64,000 nucleotides of DNA from Tiliqua scincoides (taxonomy: Eukaryota; Chordata; Lepidosauria; Squamata; Scincidae). This document shows, one piece after another, positions 23,590-35,171 of the stretch (the first letter of the stretch is position 1; each line of letters opens with the position of its first letter). A program made the position numbers and the translations under genes. The notes below the pieces were generated by a model. The model was not told where the DNA came from and did not search any database. It saw only the letters and a list, made by a program, of their open reading frames with translations. The DNA lies in contig NC_089822.1 in NCBI RefSeq assembly GCF_035046505.1, positions 128,336,807 to 128,400,806 of the forward strand, read 5' to 3'.

Positions 23590-23780
23590 ATAGAGGCCAC
23601 CTGCTTGGCATGCAGAAGGTCCTGGGTTGTTTCCATGTCACCTGTAAGTAGATCATCTTCTGGTACTCCATCTGCCAGTCCAAGCAGACAATACTGAGCT
23701 AGATGAACTGATGGTCTGACTCATGCGATGTGACCATTAGAAGGCATGGCTGCTCAAAAAAAAAAAAAAAAAAAAAAGGC
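23590..23780. repeat. Repeat fragment ending in poly(A)
   Basis: GGCATGCAGAAGGTCCTGGGTT and GACAATACTGAGCTAGATGAACTG match the interspersed family of 55295-55470 in the opposite order. A run of about 22 A begins at 23756. Confidence 0.45.
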
Positions 23781-24539
23781 ACATGGTCTCTTTTCCAAAC
23801 AGGACTTTCTAATGGCTATTTTTCTTGTCATTTGGTGCCCCCTTAACAGCAGCAAGTGCCACCAAACACATTGCACTCAGCAAGTGTTTCCATTCCGGCT
23901 TTGTTCCTCCCATACCCCATTACCAATCTGTACCCAGCCAGTATCTTACTGAATAACTCATACCATCACTGTGATCTATGGCCAGTTTCACTTCTGTTCC
24001 CAATTCTCTCCTGCTATCTGTCTAGCCATTCACCAAATGGTCACTTCCAGCAAATGCAGTACAGTATTAAAACAGAGGTGACATGACCCTTTGTAACACT
24101 GTTTCCTAACGTATTGGTAGAGCTACAGCCATTCAGTGTGGCTGGCTGCTGGAACCACACCTTTTGAGAACCTTAAGTCACAACTTTTTTTTTTCCCCTA
24201 GGGTGATGGGGTGGTAAAAACTCAGCATTCTGGTCAAAGCAGTGCACCTGAGAAGTATTCACACATCATACTCACCTTGCAGTGCCACATTTCAGAGATT
24301 CATTAGTAAACAGATCTTTCCACCCTGTTCAGGGAGATGACAGGAAACCTGATACATGTACATACTTCCTGCTTCTGCTCATCTTCCCCGATGTTGATGT
24401 TGGGAGGCGGGGAGGAATGTATGGGGAGTGCAGCAAAGGGTATGTACTGCCACTAGACAAAAGGGGCAGTGTTGATCCCACAGTGGCAAACCCATCTTTG
24501 TGAACATGATGACTTACAGAAAATAACACAGGAGAAGTA

Positions 24540-24660
24540 GTTGCTATAACTTGACCTGATCTACTTCACAGGGCTATTGTGAGAATAAACTGGACAGGTA
24601 CATGATTGGACCATGTGCATTATCTGAGCCACTGGAGGAAAGGTTATTAAAAATGTTGTC
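24540..24660 (+). mobile_element. SINE 3' fragment
   Basis: CTACTTCACAGGGCTATTGTGAG and GAGCCACTGGAGGAAAGG match the 3' half of the tRNA-SINE at 20660-20880. Only this half is present. Confidence 0.5.
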
Positions 24661-25189
24661 AATAACAGCAACAAAAGTAACAACAAACCTTCAAAATCTA
24701 AGTTCCTCAAGCTTCGTTCAGAAAATCTATTCATCAAGAATGAGAGTGACTCCTTCCCTTCTACCAGAGAGGATCAGGAGAAGTTCCAACAAGCTCCAAA
24801 ATCGCCAGCAAAAATATCACACATTGCAGGAATTGGCAATAACACAACAAGGATTGAAGGTAAGCTATCCAGGACAGAAATAGAGCACTACGCAGCTGCT
24901 GTTGGTGCAGTAGCTGCAGGTGGGAAAAAGCCCCATGGGTCAAGGTTGAAACCGGGATATGCAGTTGTAAGGTTGGGTCCTAGAGCACCCCCAAGCTGTG
25001 AACCTGGTGCTTTAATGGGAGTACAACCACATCCAGCACAGGTGTAAATGCTACGTCTTAATCAGCAAATCTGACCAGGAGGTCATCTGTCTTGTCCAGA
25101 TTTAATTATAGTTTGCTCATATCCAGCTCTTCACAGACTGTGCCCGTGGACTGTGCCTGTGGCCTCTGTGGGCTTCAGAATGGCCTTTA

Positions 25190-25370
25190 TGGGCAAAAAA
25201 GGGTCTTCCAGTTTCCCAAGGGAAACTAGAAGTGATGCTTTAGTGGCATTTAAGCCATTTTGAGGCCCGCTGATACCCTCCCCAGGCCTCAGAATGTCTT
25301 AAAAGGCATTAAAATGTGACTTCCGGTTTCCAGAGGGATATCAAAAGTCTCTTTTTTTGCCTGTAATTCT
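25190..25370. repeat. Imperfect foldback repeat
   Basis: GGGCAAAAAAGGGTCTTCCA with GGGAAACTAGAAGTGATGC is mirrored by GTGACTTCCGGTTTCCAGAG and CTCTTTTTTTGCC. The arms of about 50 bp match loosely (roughly 70 percent by eye). Confidence 0.4.
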
Positions 25371-25984
25371 GAAGCTGCAGAGGCTATGTGTAGATGTGCA
25401 CGGCCTGAGGGCTTGAAAAAGCCCTCCGGAGGCAACCAGAGGTCACCGTCAGGCACAGCTCTGGTCATCTTCAGAGGGTTCAGGTTCAGCCAAGTCTGGC
25501 TCAACAGGTCTGGGGGTCCTGCATTGAGCCAGATCTACAGATATAAAATCTGTGCATAAACAGGCTCAACCTGTATAGATGCTCAGGAACGCAGTGATCT
25601 CAGCGGAGGCAAAGCAGTGAAGCTGTGATGATTCTCACACACTCAGAACACACAGAAAGAGACAGGTCATACATAAAAAACAGAATAGTAGAGTCACTCA
25701 CAACCAGAGAACCACATTATTATTCATATATGATGGACTCATAGAGACACAGCTAATGGCATGTCTGGGTTGACCATTCGATTGAAGAGAATTTCAGTCC
25801 TAACCTGGATAGGAACTGCTCCAAGCGGTTTGAATGAAGTGTTGCTCTCCTTGAAACTACCGCCTTAGAGCGATTCAAAAAATCCCTGATAAAGATGAGT
25901 ATACTGATAGGATGGATGAAACACAATCCCTTTTTTTAAATTAAGGAATTAGCTAGTTTAGGAAACATCTCCCTACAAAATAAA

Positions 25985-26440
25985 AAAACATCAAGTGTGT
26001 CCTTGTGTTGGGTGAACAAGTGTTGTCATCATCAACAGCTGGCTTATGGACAAAAGGCAAATATCCTCGGAGTGCAATCCTTCCCATCTGTTGTGTTTGC
26101 AGCAATTTGTCTTGTTTGGGCCTGAACATGTCAGAAGAAACCCTCCTGCCTCCTCAAAAGTCCTTGAGCGGAGAAGTGTACGCTTGCCTGTCACTGTCAC
26201 ATGTCTCTCAGCTTTCCCAGATAGTTTTTGGCTGTGTCACTGAAGGAATGCTGGCTGGGTTCTTCTCTCTTCACCCTACACACCCTTGGTGCAAAGAAAG
26301 AAGGACCGATGACAGCCTGCTGAGTGACTCGCTTGCAAGAGATCAGGCGATAACCGTTGGCCCCGATGCAGACTTCCTCTCAATGCAATTTTCTTATTTA
26401 TGAGCAAAGAACAAACAGAGAAGCAAGTTCAGAGGGACCG
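25985..26440. promoter_or_regulatory. Candidate conserved non-coding block
   Basis: A unique stretch with scattered CpGs (CTCGGAGTGC, GGCGATAACCGTTGG), CATGTCTCTCAGC and a terminal TTTTCTTATTTATGAGC. A plus-strand frame of 132 codons is open but resembles no known family. Confidence 0.3.
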
Positions 26441-26930
26441 CTGGGTTCAGGAGGGCTTGTTACTCACCGACCAGACATAACATGTGTGCAAACAGAGTTT
26501 GGCAGTTGCACATATTAAAAATATATTTGGCTGTGTTTGTGGAGCTATCAGTTCTTAATCCAAAAGGGACCTCCTCCAACCACCTGTATAACCCAAGCTC
26601 CAGGAACGTTTACCTAGCTTTTATTTACAAAGCACGTTTCATTTCCCCACAGATTTACACGAGACCTGAGACCAACAGGGCATTTTCAGTTCACTAGCAA
26701 ACAGACCCTGAGCCAATGCAAACATTTTAATTTTTGAATGGGATCGTGTAGGGCAAATGTTTATGAAAAATGATGCATGGGGATTGTGTGATCACTAACA
26801 TCCAAAATGGTCATGATTTCCAAGGGGCTTTCTGATGGGTTACACATGTGCCTCATGCAGCACTTAAAAAAGAATTTGGTGACTGAAGCAAGCTAGGGAC
26901 AATCACAACGATTTTGAGTTCATGCTAGTT

Positions 26931-27186
26931 CAGCATTTCTCCACCAGTGGTACCTGAGTTGCTGTTCAGTGGTTTTTGAAGCTGATTCTCCTCAGGAAGC
27001 TCCACCTCCACTGCCTGAAAGGATTTTGGTTGGTGGATCAACTTCTGTCTCAGGCAGGTTCCCACCTTCCCCTGGAGCTTCCATGTTGCAGAACCAGAGG
27101 CAGGGCCATGGGTTGCCATCACTGGTATTAACTGTAGATAGACCATGACAAATTGTACCGTGGGGGATAAAGGCTGAGGATCACTG
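26931..27186. mobile_element. hAT MITE, 256 bp
   Basis: It starts CAGCATTTCTCCACCAGTGG and ends GCTGAGGATCACTG. The flanks TGCTAGTT and TGCTAGAC agree at 6 of 8 bases. No coding capacity. Confidence 0.75.
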
Positions 27187-27599
27187 TGCTAGACAATCTC
27201 CAACAAAGGAATATTTGTTAAATTTCAATGTCTGTGAGACATTTCAGTTCAGTTCAGCAATAGTCACATTTTCAAATCCTGTAATGAATAAGAAGAGAGG
27301 TTTGATTCATTCCCATTTCAAACAAATCTATTAGATCGGTGGTATCTAATTTGTCAAGAGCTGGTACCTACCTCAAAGGGCAACCAGCACCATGGGATCC
27401 ACTTTCAAAAGCCCAGTGGACCAAACCCCTGGAAATTGTCATCCCAGACCAGTGAACCTGAGAAAAACATCTCAAGATATGGCATTGCAGGGGAGAATCT
27501 GTTATTGCCTTTGGGTCAGTCAGCACACTGGATTTTGTTGAAGGAACAAATAATTAAAATTAAAATCATAAAATAAAATAATAATAAAATAAAAATAAT

Positions 27600-27900
27600 T
27601 ACAACAGCCATTTGTGCGGTATTCATTCAGAAAATGATATGCACTTGAGATTGCTTAGGAGCAAACACTCTGGTCCTGCATTTTTCACAAGGAGTGCATT
27701 ACTCACTTTCATCCCCTCAAGGGGAGCTCAGTCAAAAATCGGTATCAGCCGATTATGTATGCTGATCGGTTTGCTGGCTTATCTGACTTGTTAATCGTGT
27801 TGTTCTCCAATATCAACCCATCATTTATAACTTTCTTAACAGCTCTAATGAAAGTGAAATTATCAGATGATACTCAGTAAAGGACTGAAAATATGCACCT
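27600..27900. other. Repeat-poor stretch with an imperfect palindrome
   Basis: ATCGGTATCAGCCGATTATG and GCTGATCGGTTTGC contain paired ATCGG/CCGAT and ATCAGC/GCTGAT words. TTAATCGTG and CATTTATAAC follow. It is unassigned, possibly regulatory. Confidence 0.25.
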
Positions 27901-28076
27901 CCTCCTATCCTAACAAGATATTTGTATGCAGAGAATGGAGAGAGAGATGGGGGGTATCAAGGTTGGAAAGGTGTGGTATCCATGGCAGCACCTCCACCTA
28001 TCCCCCTTTCTGGCATAGATTCACTTTCCCTGGTCCACTCGGACTTGTGCCAGCAAAGCAGCTGGTGCAGGACTGA

Positions 28077-28653
28077 CAGCCCAATCCTAAACTTCCCCAG
28101 TGCCACAAGAAACAGCGGTGCCAAAACGGCTGCTACCATATTTTGCAAGGCCAGGAAAGCAGTTGGGCAGCTGGAAGTTTCCACAGGGGGAAAATTTGTT
28201 TCTTTATCCTGGGTAGAGCACAGCTGGGCCCAATGGGTCTTGGAGCTGTGCCAGCTCCCGAGCTGGTGCAGAACCAAGGATGCCCATGTCAGGTGGCTTG
28301 ACTTGGGAAGGGGCACAGGATATGGCAGCAGCCTCTGCCACAATCCCTGCCCCCCTGGGCCTGATCCGCTCTTCAGCCCACCCTCTCTACCCAGTTCCTT
28401 CCACTCACTGCCTCCCCATCACCCTCCTCCTGCCCCGAAAAGCCTCCCCATCGCTTGGTGGAGATATTTACTGCCTGGTGGTCATCCACAGTGTCTTCCT
28501 AGTGCTGGGTTCCAGCACCAACTGGTGCTGGCCTCTTCATCAGCACTGCATGTCCACCACTGGCAGAAAAGTGTGTTATGGCACTTTTCCAACACCCAGT
28601 GCTGGCAGTGCAAGCATACTGCTAGTGCAGGGAGGGGGGATAAGATCAGGCTC
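28077..28653. mobile_element. Long Harbinger-like element with TGA duplication
   Basis: 577 bp, CAGCCCAATCCTAAAC to AAGATCAGGCTC, with TGA on both sides (28074-28076 and 28654-28656). An open frame of 244 codons runs through it but shows no DDE or Myb/HTH motif and looks like a chance frame in GC-rich DNA. Confidence 0.65.
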
Positions 28654-28943
28654 TGAGTAGCATTGTGGCAGCAGAAGCTTACCCTCAGGAAAGGGAACAA
28701 ATGTTTCCTTACCTGGCTGAGACTTCCAGAACTGCCCTCCACACACACACACACAAGGGAGCTTTCAACCAGGCAACTACCCTGCCCTGCAACCTGAAGT
28801 GCTACAGTCCAAGAACAACTTTAGCACTTGATTCTTCGTAGGATGTATGAACTGGGTCTAAGTTCTACGCTGCTCAAGAGCTTGCATTTGAGCATTATTA
28901 GAATGTACAGAATTTGCCTGAGCATTTGCTATGATGCAGTTCT

Positions 28944-31146
28944 GTGGAAATGAAAGTAATAGAGGCCCAGCAGAGGTGTATACCGCAAAGAAAGAAGGGT
29001 TCCTCTAAATCCAGGAGAGTGCCCGCATGGCTAACCAGCCAAGTTAGAGAGGCTGTGAAGGGCAAGGAAGCTTCCTTCCGTAAATGGAAGTCTTGCCCTA
29101 ATGAGGAGAATAAAAAGGAACATAAACTGTGGCAAAAGAAATGTAAGAAGGTGATATGGGAGGCCAAGCGAGACTATGAGGAACGCATGGCCAGCAACAT
29201 TAAGGGGAATAATAAAAGCTTCTTCAAATATGTTAGAAGCAGGAAACCCGCCAGAGAAGCGGTTGGCCCTCTGGATGGTGAGGGAGGGAAAGGGGAGATA
29301 AAAGGAGACTTAGAGATGGCAGAGAAATTAAATGAGTTCTTTGCATCTGTCTTCATGGCAGGAGACCTCGGGCAGATACCGCTGCCCGAACGGCCCCTCC
29401 TGACCGAGGAGTTAAGTCAGATAGAGGTTAAAAGAGAAGATGTTTCAGACCTTATTGATAAATTAAAGATCAATAAGTCACCGGGCCCTGATGGCATCCA
29501 CCCAAGAGTTATTAAGGAATTGAAGAATGAAGTTGCAGACCTCTTGACTAAGGTATGCAACTTGTCCCTCAAAACGGCCATGGTGCCAGAAGATTGGAGG
29601 ATAGCAAATGTCACGCCTATTTTTAAAAAAGGAAAGAGGGGGGACCCGGGAAACTATAGGCCGGTCAGCCTAACATCCATACCGGGTAAGATGGTGGAAT
29701 GCCTCATCAAAGATAGGATCTCAAAACACATAGACGAACAGGCTTTGCTGAGGGAGAGTCAGCATGGCTTCTGTAAGGGTAAGTCTTGCCTCACAAACCT
29801 TATAGAATTCTTTGAAAAGGTCAACAGGCATGTGGATGCGGGGGAACCCATGGATATTATATATCTGGACTTTCAGAAGGCGTTTGACATGGTCCCTCAC
29901 CAAAGACTACTAAAAAAACTCCACAGTCAGGGAATTAGAGGACAGGTCCTCTCGTGGATTGAGAACTGGTTGGAGGCCAGGAAGCAGAGAGTGGGTGTCA
30001 ATGGGCAATTTTCACAATGGAGAGAGGTGAAAAGTGGTGTGCCCCAAGGATCTGTCCTGGGACCGGTGCTTTTCAACCTCTTCATAAATGACCTGGAGAC
30101 AGGGTTGAGCAGTGAAATGGCTAAGTTTGCAGACGACACCAAACTTTTTCGAGTGGTGAAGACCAGAAGTGATTGTGAGGACCTCCAGAAGGATCTCTCC
30201 AGACTGGCAGAATGGGCAGCAAAATGGCAGATGCGCTTCAATGTCAGTAAGTGTAAAGTCATGCACATTGGGGCAAAAAATCAAAACTTCACATATAGGC
30301 TGATGGATTCTGAGCTGTCTGTGACAGATCAGGAGAGAGATCTTGGGGTGGTGGTGGACAGGTCGATGAAAGTGTCAACCCAATGTGCGGCGGCAGTGAA
30401 GAAGGCCAATTCTATGCTTGGGATCATTAGGAAGGGTATTGAGAACAAGACGGCTAGTATTATAATGCTGTTGTACAAATCTATGGTAAGGCCACACCTG
30501 GAGTATTGTGTCCAGTTCTGGTCGCCGCATCTCAAAAAAGACATAGTGGAAATGGAAAAGGTGCAAAAGAGAGCGACTAAGATGATTACGGGGCTGGGGC
30601 ACCTTCCTTATGAGGAAAGGCTACGGCGTTTGGGCCTCTTCAGCCTAGAAAAGAGACGCCTGAGGGGGGACATGATTGAGACATACAAAATTATGCAGGG
30701 GGTGGACAGAGTGGATAGGGAGATGCTCTTTACACTCTCACATAATACCAGAACCAGGGGACATCCACTAAAATTGAGTGTTGGGCGGGTTAGGACAGAC
30801 AAAAGAAAATATTTCTTTACTCAGTGTGTGATTGGTCTGTGGAACTCCTTGCCACAGGATGTGGTGATGGTGTCTAGCCTAGACGCCTTTAAAAGGGCAT
30901 TGGACAAGTTTCTGGAGGAAAAATCCATTATGGGGTACAAGCCATGATGTGTATGCGCAACCTCCTGATTTTAGAAATGGGTTATGTCAGAATGCCAGAT
31001 GCAAGGGAGGGCACCAGGATGAGGTCTCTTGTTATCTGGTGTGCTCCCTGGGGCATTTGGTGGGCCGCTGTGAGATACAGGAAGCTGGACTAGATGGGCC
31101 TATGGCCTGATCCAGTGGGGCTATTCTTATGTTCTTATGTTCTTAT
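28944..31146 (+). mobile_element. CR1-type LINE, 5'-truncated, with an open RT frame
   Basis: A non-LTR retrotransposon copy of about 2.2 kb. One frame runs unbroken from about 28944 to the TGA at 30945-30947; the first ATG in frame is at 28950. It encodes the linker after the missing endonuclease, the full reverse transcriptase (NKSPGPDGIHP, NYRPVSLTS, YLDFQKAFDMVPH, SGVPQGSVLGPVLF, catalytic FADDTKL) and the CR1 tail domain (VRPHLEYCVQFWSPHLKKD, LGLFSLEKRRLRGDMI, WNSLPQDVV). The 3' UTR has the CR1-type GGACTAGATGG...CCTGATCCAGT stretch and ends in TTCTTATG repeats at about 31122-31146. The 5' truncation near 28944 removes ORF1 and the endonuclease, so the copy cannot move on its own. The intact frame suggests recent insertion. 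Finer subfamily is not assigned. Confidence 0.9.
28950..30947 (+). CDS. CR1 ORF2 fragment: reverse transcriptase and C-terminal domain
   Basis: This is transposon coding sequence, not a host gene. About 665 residues from the first in-frame ATG give a complete CR1-clade reverse transcriptase without an internal stop or frameshift. Motifs in order: the thumb-proximal PAWLTSQVREAVKGKEASFR region (about residues 25-45), NKSPGPDGIHP near 170, DFQKAFDMVPH near 310, SGVPQGSVLGP near 370, and FADDTKL near 400 with the catalytic Asp pair. A WNSLPQD block lies near the end. A full CR1 ORF2 also carries an apurinic-type endonuclease ahead of this region, which is absent here. Whether it is transcribed is unknown; no promoter is visible upstream. 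Confidence 0.85.
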   Translation: MKVIEAQQRCIPQRKKGSSKSRRVPAWLTSQVREAVKGKEASFRKWKSCPNEENKKEHKLWQKKCKKVIWEAKRDYEERMASNIKGNNKSFFKYVRSRKPAREAVGPLDGEGGKGEIKGDLEMAEKLNEFFASVFMAGDLGQIPLPERPLLTEELSQIEVKREDVSDLIDKLKINKSPGPDGIHPRVIKELKNEVADLLTKVCNLSLKTAMVPEDWRIANVTPIFKKGKRGDPGNYRPVSLTSIPGKMVECLIKDRISKHIDEQALLRESQHGFCKGKSCLTNLIEFFEKVNRHVDAGEPMDIIYLDFQKAFDMVPHQRLLKKLHSQGIRGQVLSWIENWLEARKQRVGVNGQFSQWREVKSGVPQGSVLGPVLFNLFINDLETGLSSEMAKFADDTKLFRVVKTRSDCEDLQKDLSRLAEWAAKWQMRFNVSKCKVMHIGAKNQNFTYRLMDSELSVTDQERDLGVVVDRSMKVSTQCAAAVKKANSMLGIIRKGIENKTASIIMLLYKSMVRPHLEYCVQFWSPHLKKDIVEMEKVQKRATKMITGLGHLPYEERLRRLGLFSLEKRRLRGDMIETYKIMQGVDRVDREMLFTLSHNTRTRGHPLKLSVGRVRTDKRKYFFTQCVIGLWNSLPQDVVMVSSLDAFKRALDKFLEEKSIMGYKP

Positions 31147-31551
31147 ATTGGAATAATGCATAGTTGTAATTTGTATCATCGATAAGTGATTGATTCCCAT
31201 CCTTCCTTATCCTTTCCTAAAATAAATAAGAGAGTTTGACTATGGACTATGATCCTGTGAAAGTCCACAGAGAGATGGATGTCAACACACACTGAAGAAT
31301 GCTAGCATTTTTTTTTCCTCCTCCTGTGAATGGGGAAGGTTGACACAGTAGTACAGTATACTGGCACTACCCACCACTTTGATGACAGTCAATGTACACC
31401 AGACTGTCCTTCGAAAATATTCAGAACATTCAGAGTTTTGCAAGATGTGAAAGAAATCTTGCTGTTCACTGGAAACTGTCAACTAATACTTTCATTTTGA
31501 TTTTCAGAGTTCGTAAGTGATTGGTCAAATTTTTAGTGGTCCCTAGCTGGG

Positions 31552-31740
<189 letters not shown>

Positions 31741-31745
31741 CACAG

Positions 31746-31827
31746 ACCTAACCAGGTCTATTCAGAAGTAAGTCCTATTTTGTTCAATGAGGCTTACTCT
31801 CAGGAAAGTGTGGTTAGGATTGCAGCC
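31746..31827. mobile_element. Short palindromic Harbinger-like MITE between microsatellites
   Basis: CCTAACCAGGTCTATTCAG to GTGGTTAGGATTGCAGCC. The left few bases are lost to the (AGT)n tract on one side and the right joins (GAT)n on the other. It is close in sequence to 10870-10959. Confidence 0.75.
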
Positions 31828-31858
31828 GATGATGATGATGATGATGATGATGATGATC

Positions 31859-33489
31859 CACTGTTTCAAGAATACATACTAAATGTGACAGGAATGAACA
31901 CCTGAAAAATGTTGTTAAAGTTTAAGGAAAGCAAATAACTTAACAAGTGCTTTGGAACACAAATGGAAATCTTAACTGGAAGGGGAAATACAGAGTTAAT
32001 ATTGATAATTTATCCCTATTTTGTTAGTATGGAGTCATCTGGCAGTATTTATGATGTGTGATATAAGTGCTCTTTGGAATTCCATGTAGTACTTTCCCCT
32101 TTTCACCTGTTGTGTTTAATTCAACAAAAAAGTATAATTTAACAACAACGAAAGAAGTGATGACTTGTCAAACCAGATCCATAATGCTTGTAATGTTTGC
32201 CCCGAAACAGGATGCTTTCTTGAAGTGGGGGAGGGGCTTGTTTTCCCATGGTCATCACTCTACTACACAGAAACCCAGCCAGTTGGATAATGGAGCAATT
32301 TAGTCTTGCCCTGCCATCCAGATTAGAGCCCACTGAAATGACATATGCACCTTCCCTCCCTTCTGTAGCTGCACTGTCCAACCATTACCCTCATCATGGG
32401 TCGCCAGATGTCCCTGGTTTCTATGTCATCACAGAATGCACCTTCCCTGCTCACATCCCCGCCCCAGTTCTGAACCTGCTGGATTCCTTGCCCTCCCTCC
32501 TCCAGCAGCTACTTTTTACTGACCCCTTTCTTATCTCCTTACTGGATTGTGATAGAGCTCTGGCTTCCTGCCCTGCTGCTGCGCCCGCCAATCTACTTAC
32601 ACACACAACCAGCAGTATGTTCCCCTAGGCATCCACACAGGATGGTTTGGCATTATCTCGCACCCACTCTGTAGAATGCAGCTCATCAGACATGTATAAT
32701 GGGCTACTAGGCACTCAAAATGACTCCAAGATTTGTTGCCTGCCTGGGCTATATGGAGTTGTTACATACAGCCCAAGTCATAATACATGGCAAGTCATAA
32801 TACATGGCCGATGGGCTATTGAGAGGGTCACAAAGAGTGCCGGTTTGACCAGGAGTGTGCACGGTTTGTTGTTTGTACAGCTATCACACTTATTTTCATT
32901 ATTAAGGACTTAATTCATTCTATTAAAAATACATATTTCTTCCCTTATTCATTATTTTTGCAGTCATATTTGTAATACCTATGCATTTCAGCCTGCTATT
33001 CCCTGTAAACCCAGAAGGAGCAAAGTCACTCATTAGAGTCCATGGGGGGAATTAAACACCCCTCTGCCCAGAAAATGGCTGCTGGGAGGGCAAAAGTGCA
33101 CCCCTTTGGAGGAACCTTCTTGCTTTTGTCCTTCAGCAGCTGCGTTCCAGGATGCAGGGAGTTTAAATAATCCAAATGAGCTCCAAATGAATAAGGATTA
33201 TGGATGAGTAACCTGTCCGTTATTCATTCCGAGTTCTGGTCATTCATTTGGCACAGATGAAAAATGAACTGAATGGGCCCCATTTGGTTGATTTTTTTTT
33301 TCATTCATTCTGAAACGAATGCATTCCCTGGACTTGACCTAGATCATTTAGCAATGAGTCCAGCCCTACTGAGCCCAGCGCTATGCTCTCCCCGCTCCAA
33401 CTTTTCCCTCCGTGAACCTGACGTGGTCTCCACTGTTGAAGACCTCTTGTCTCTCTATATTAGAATAACCATATTAATAAGTCTGTTTA
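31859..33489. other. Unassigned
   Basis: Unique or old repeat sequence. ATTCATTC-type words near 33225-33315 recur in both orientations. No gene is seen. Confidence 0.4.
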
Positions 33490-34530
33490 TTTCACCCCAT
33501 AATTAATAAGGAAAGGTAGATGAACAACTTGCCTGCCTGTTGCTAATTAACGTGACGTTATAAGGATGGCACTGACACTGTGGGGAGTCCAGGCGCCTGT
33601 GATGTTTAATGAATGCTATACAACCCTTAGTGTTATTTAATTTAATAGGAGAATTAATATCGGGATGGAAAGAAATTGCCTCAGCTCTGCAGATGGGGAG
33701 AGGGTTGCCACATTCATCTTGCTTCATTCAAAGCATCAGCCCACCGAGCGAGCCTCTTAAAGGCTATTTGATTACACAGTAATGGGCATATTTGGCCTTG
33801 GTGGCAGTAGGCAGGAGCAAAGGCCTGTGCACCTTTGATAGCAGAACAAATGAAATACACACGTAACCCTTCACCCAGTGCAATCCGCTGATAAAGTTCC
33901 CCAGTCTTAATTCGATCTGTAAAGATTAGTCCGGCAATAAAAAGTATTGCAAGGCTGACGTCCATGGAGTCTCCCAGGGCATTTGACAAATGGCTTTATG
34001 ACAGTAATAGGAGAATTAGAATGCGACATTAAAATCTGCTCTTGTTTAGCAAAGCTAAACTTCACCAAAGCCACTGCACAAGTCCTGAGACGGTCTCGCT
34101 GCTGTCCCTTTCACTGGTAAGCAAGGCCTGTGCGCCAATAAATAACAAGGATTTATAAAACACTTGGCGGCCTATTTATTTATTTAGTGTGGCTGTTATC
34201 GCTGTTTGCTCAGCTCCCGTGGCCTGGCATTGAGACACGGCATCTCTGCACAAAGCCAAGAGATTTTACGGCATGCTGAATAGGTATTCTATTGCGCTAC
34301 ATATTATCCTAAGTGATGCTCGTTCTTGGATGACTGTATCATTTCTAAAGCCTCGTCGTTGCTCCGGAGTGTTTATAAAGTAATGATTTGATGACTTGCC
34401 GACAACAATATCCACTAAATGGCTCTATTTATACCCTTGGCACTCTGTCACTATGTTAACTGCCCTGGGATGGAATCATGTTGGTGGTTACACTGCAAGA
34501 AATGAGATCACACCTGATGTGACGGTGTTT
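33490..34530. promoter_or_regulatory. Candidate conserved regulatory block, about 1 kb, no repeats
   Basis: This is one of the longest stretches free of recognisable repeats. It has no open frame with family features. It is dense in AT-rich homeodomain/CDX-type words: TTTAATTTAATAGG, ATTTATAAAACACTTG, CCAATAAATAACAAGG, GTTTATAAAGTAATGATTTG (a PBX/HOX-like TGATTTGAT is present). CpG is kept at several sites (TACGGCATGC, CCTCGTCGTTGCTCCGGAG). This is the texture of a vertebrate developmental enhancer. Conservation itself was not tested. Confidence 0.4.
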
Positions 34531-35171
34531 ATTATACCGGTGCCACTGAGAGCAGGTTTTTGAAAGAAAGTTGGCCTGCATGCTAGCAGATGTTGTTCAA
34601 GTTGGCAAGAAGTATGACAAGCTGGGCCAGCTCCAGGATGAGGGAGCCCTTGGTGACCTGTCTTCCATGTGTGTTCCTTCTTGTAGTTTCCCTGGGGACA
34701 AAGATAGTGGCAGATGTGGGGTGAGGTCCTTCTTGTTGCCTCTGGAAATGGTAGGCCAGTAGTAGCGAGAACAACAGCAGCAGTAGTCTAGCTAGCTGCT
34801 AGTGGTCTAACTAGCTTCCCTTACAATGCCCCAGCCATACTGCAACATGTAAGATCTGAGAATGTGTGACCTGATGTGGAATATTGTGGGGGAATCAAAG
34901 TGGGAAGTGGTAGCTTGCTAGGATGTGGCTGTTGCCCAGGGCCATTACCAGAGGGAGTAATGAGAAATTTAAAAAACCAAACCCTACATTCATCAAGGCA
35001 CAGAGAAAGGGGCCCACCCATCCCATGCCCACTGGTTATAAGCTGGGTCTAATCCTCCCTGGAGGCCAGGGCAGGTATCAACATCAGGGCCACCAAAGAC
35101 TCAAGGGTGTCCACATGCTGGTGTCAGCGTGAGAGGCCAAAGGTACTTCCTTATCCACCCATGGCATGTAC

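Larger units (their letters stand above)
23781..25984. other. Mostly unassigned, old repeat fragments
   Basis: The SINE fragment at 24540-24660 and the foldback at 25190-25370 are the only features I can support. Confidence 0.4.

Noticed and set aside
28077-28653. A 244-codon open frame from about 27922 through this interval as a host exon
   Set aside because: It lies in a GC-rich, terminal-repeat-bounded element, has no family resemblance, and a rival frame is open on the other strand.
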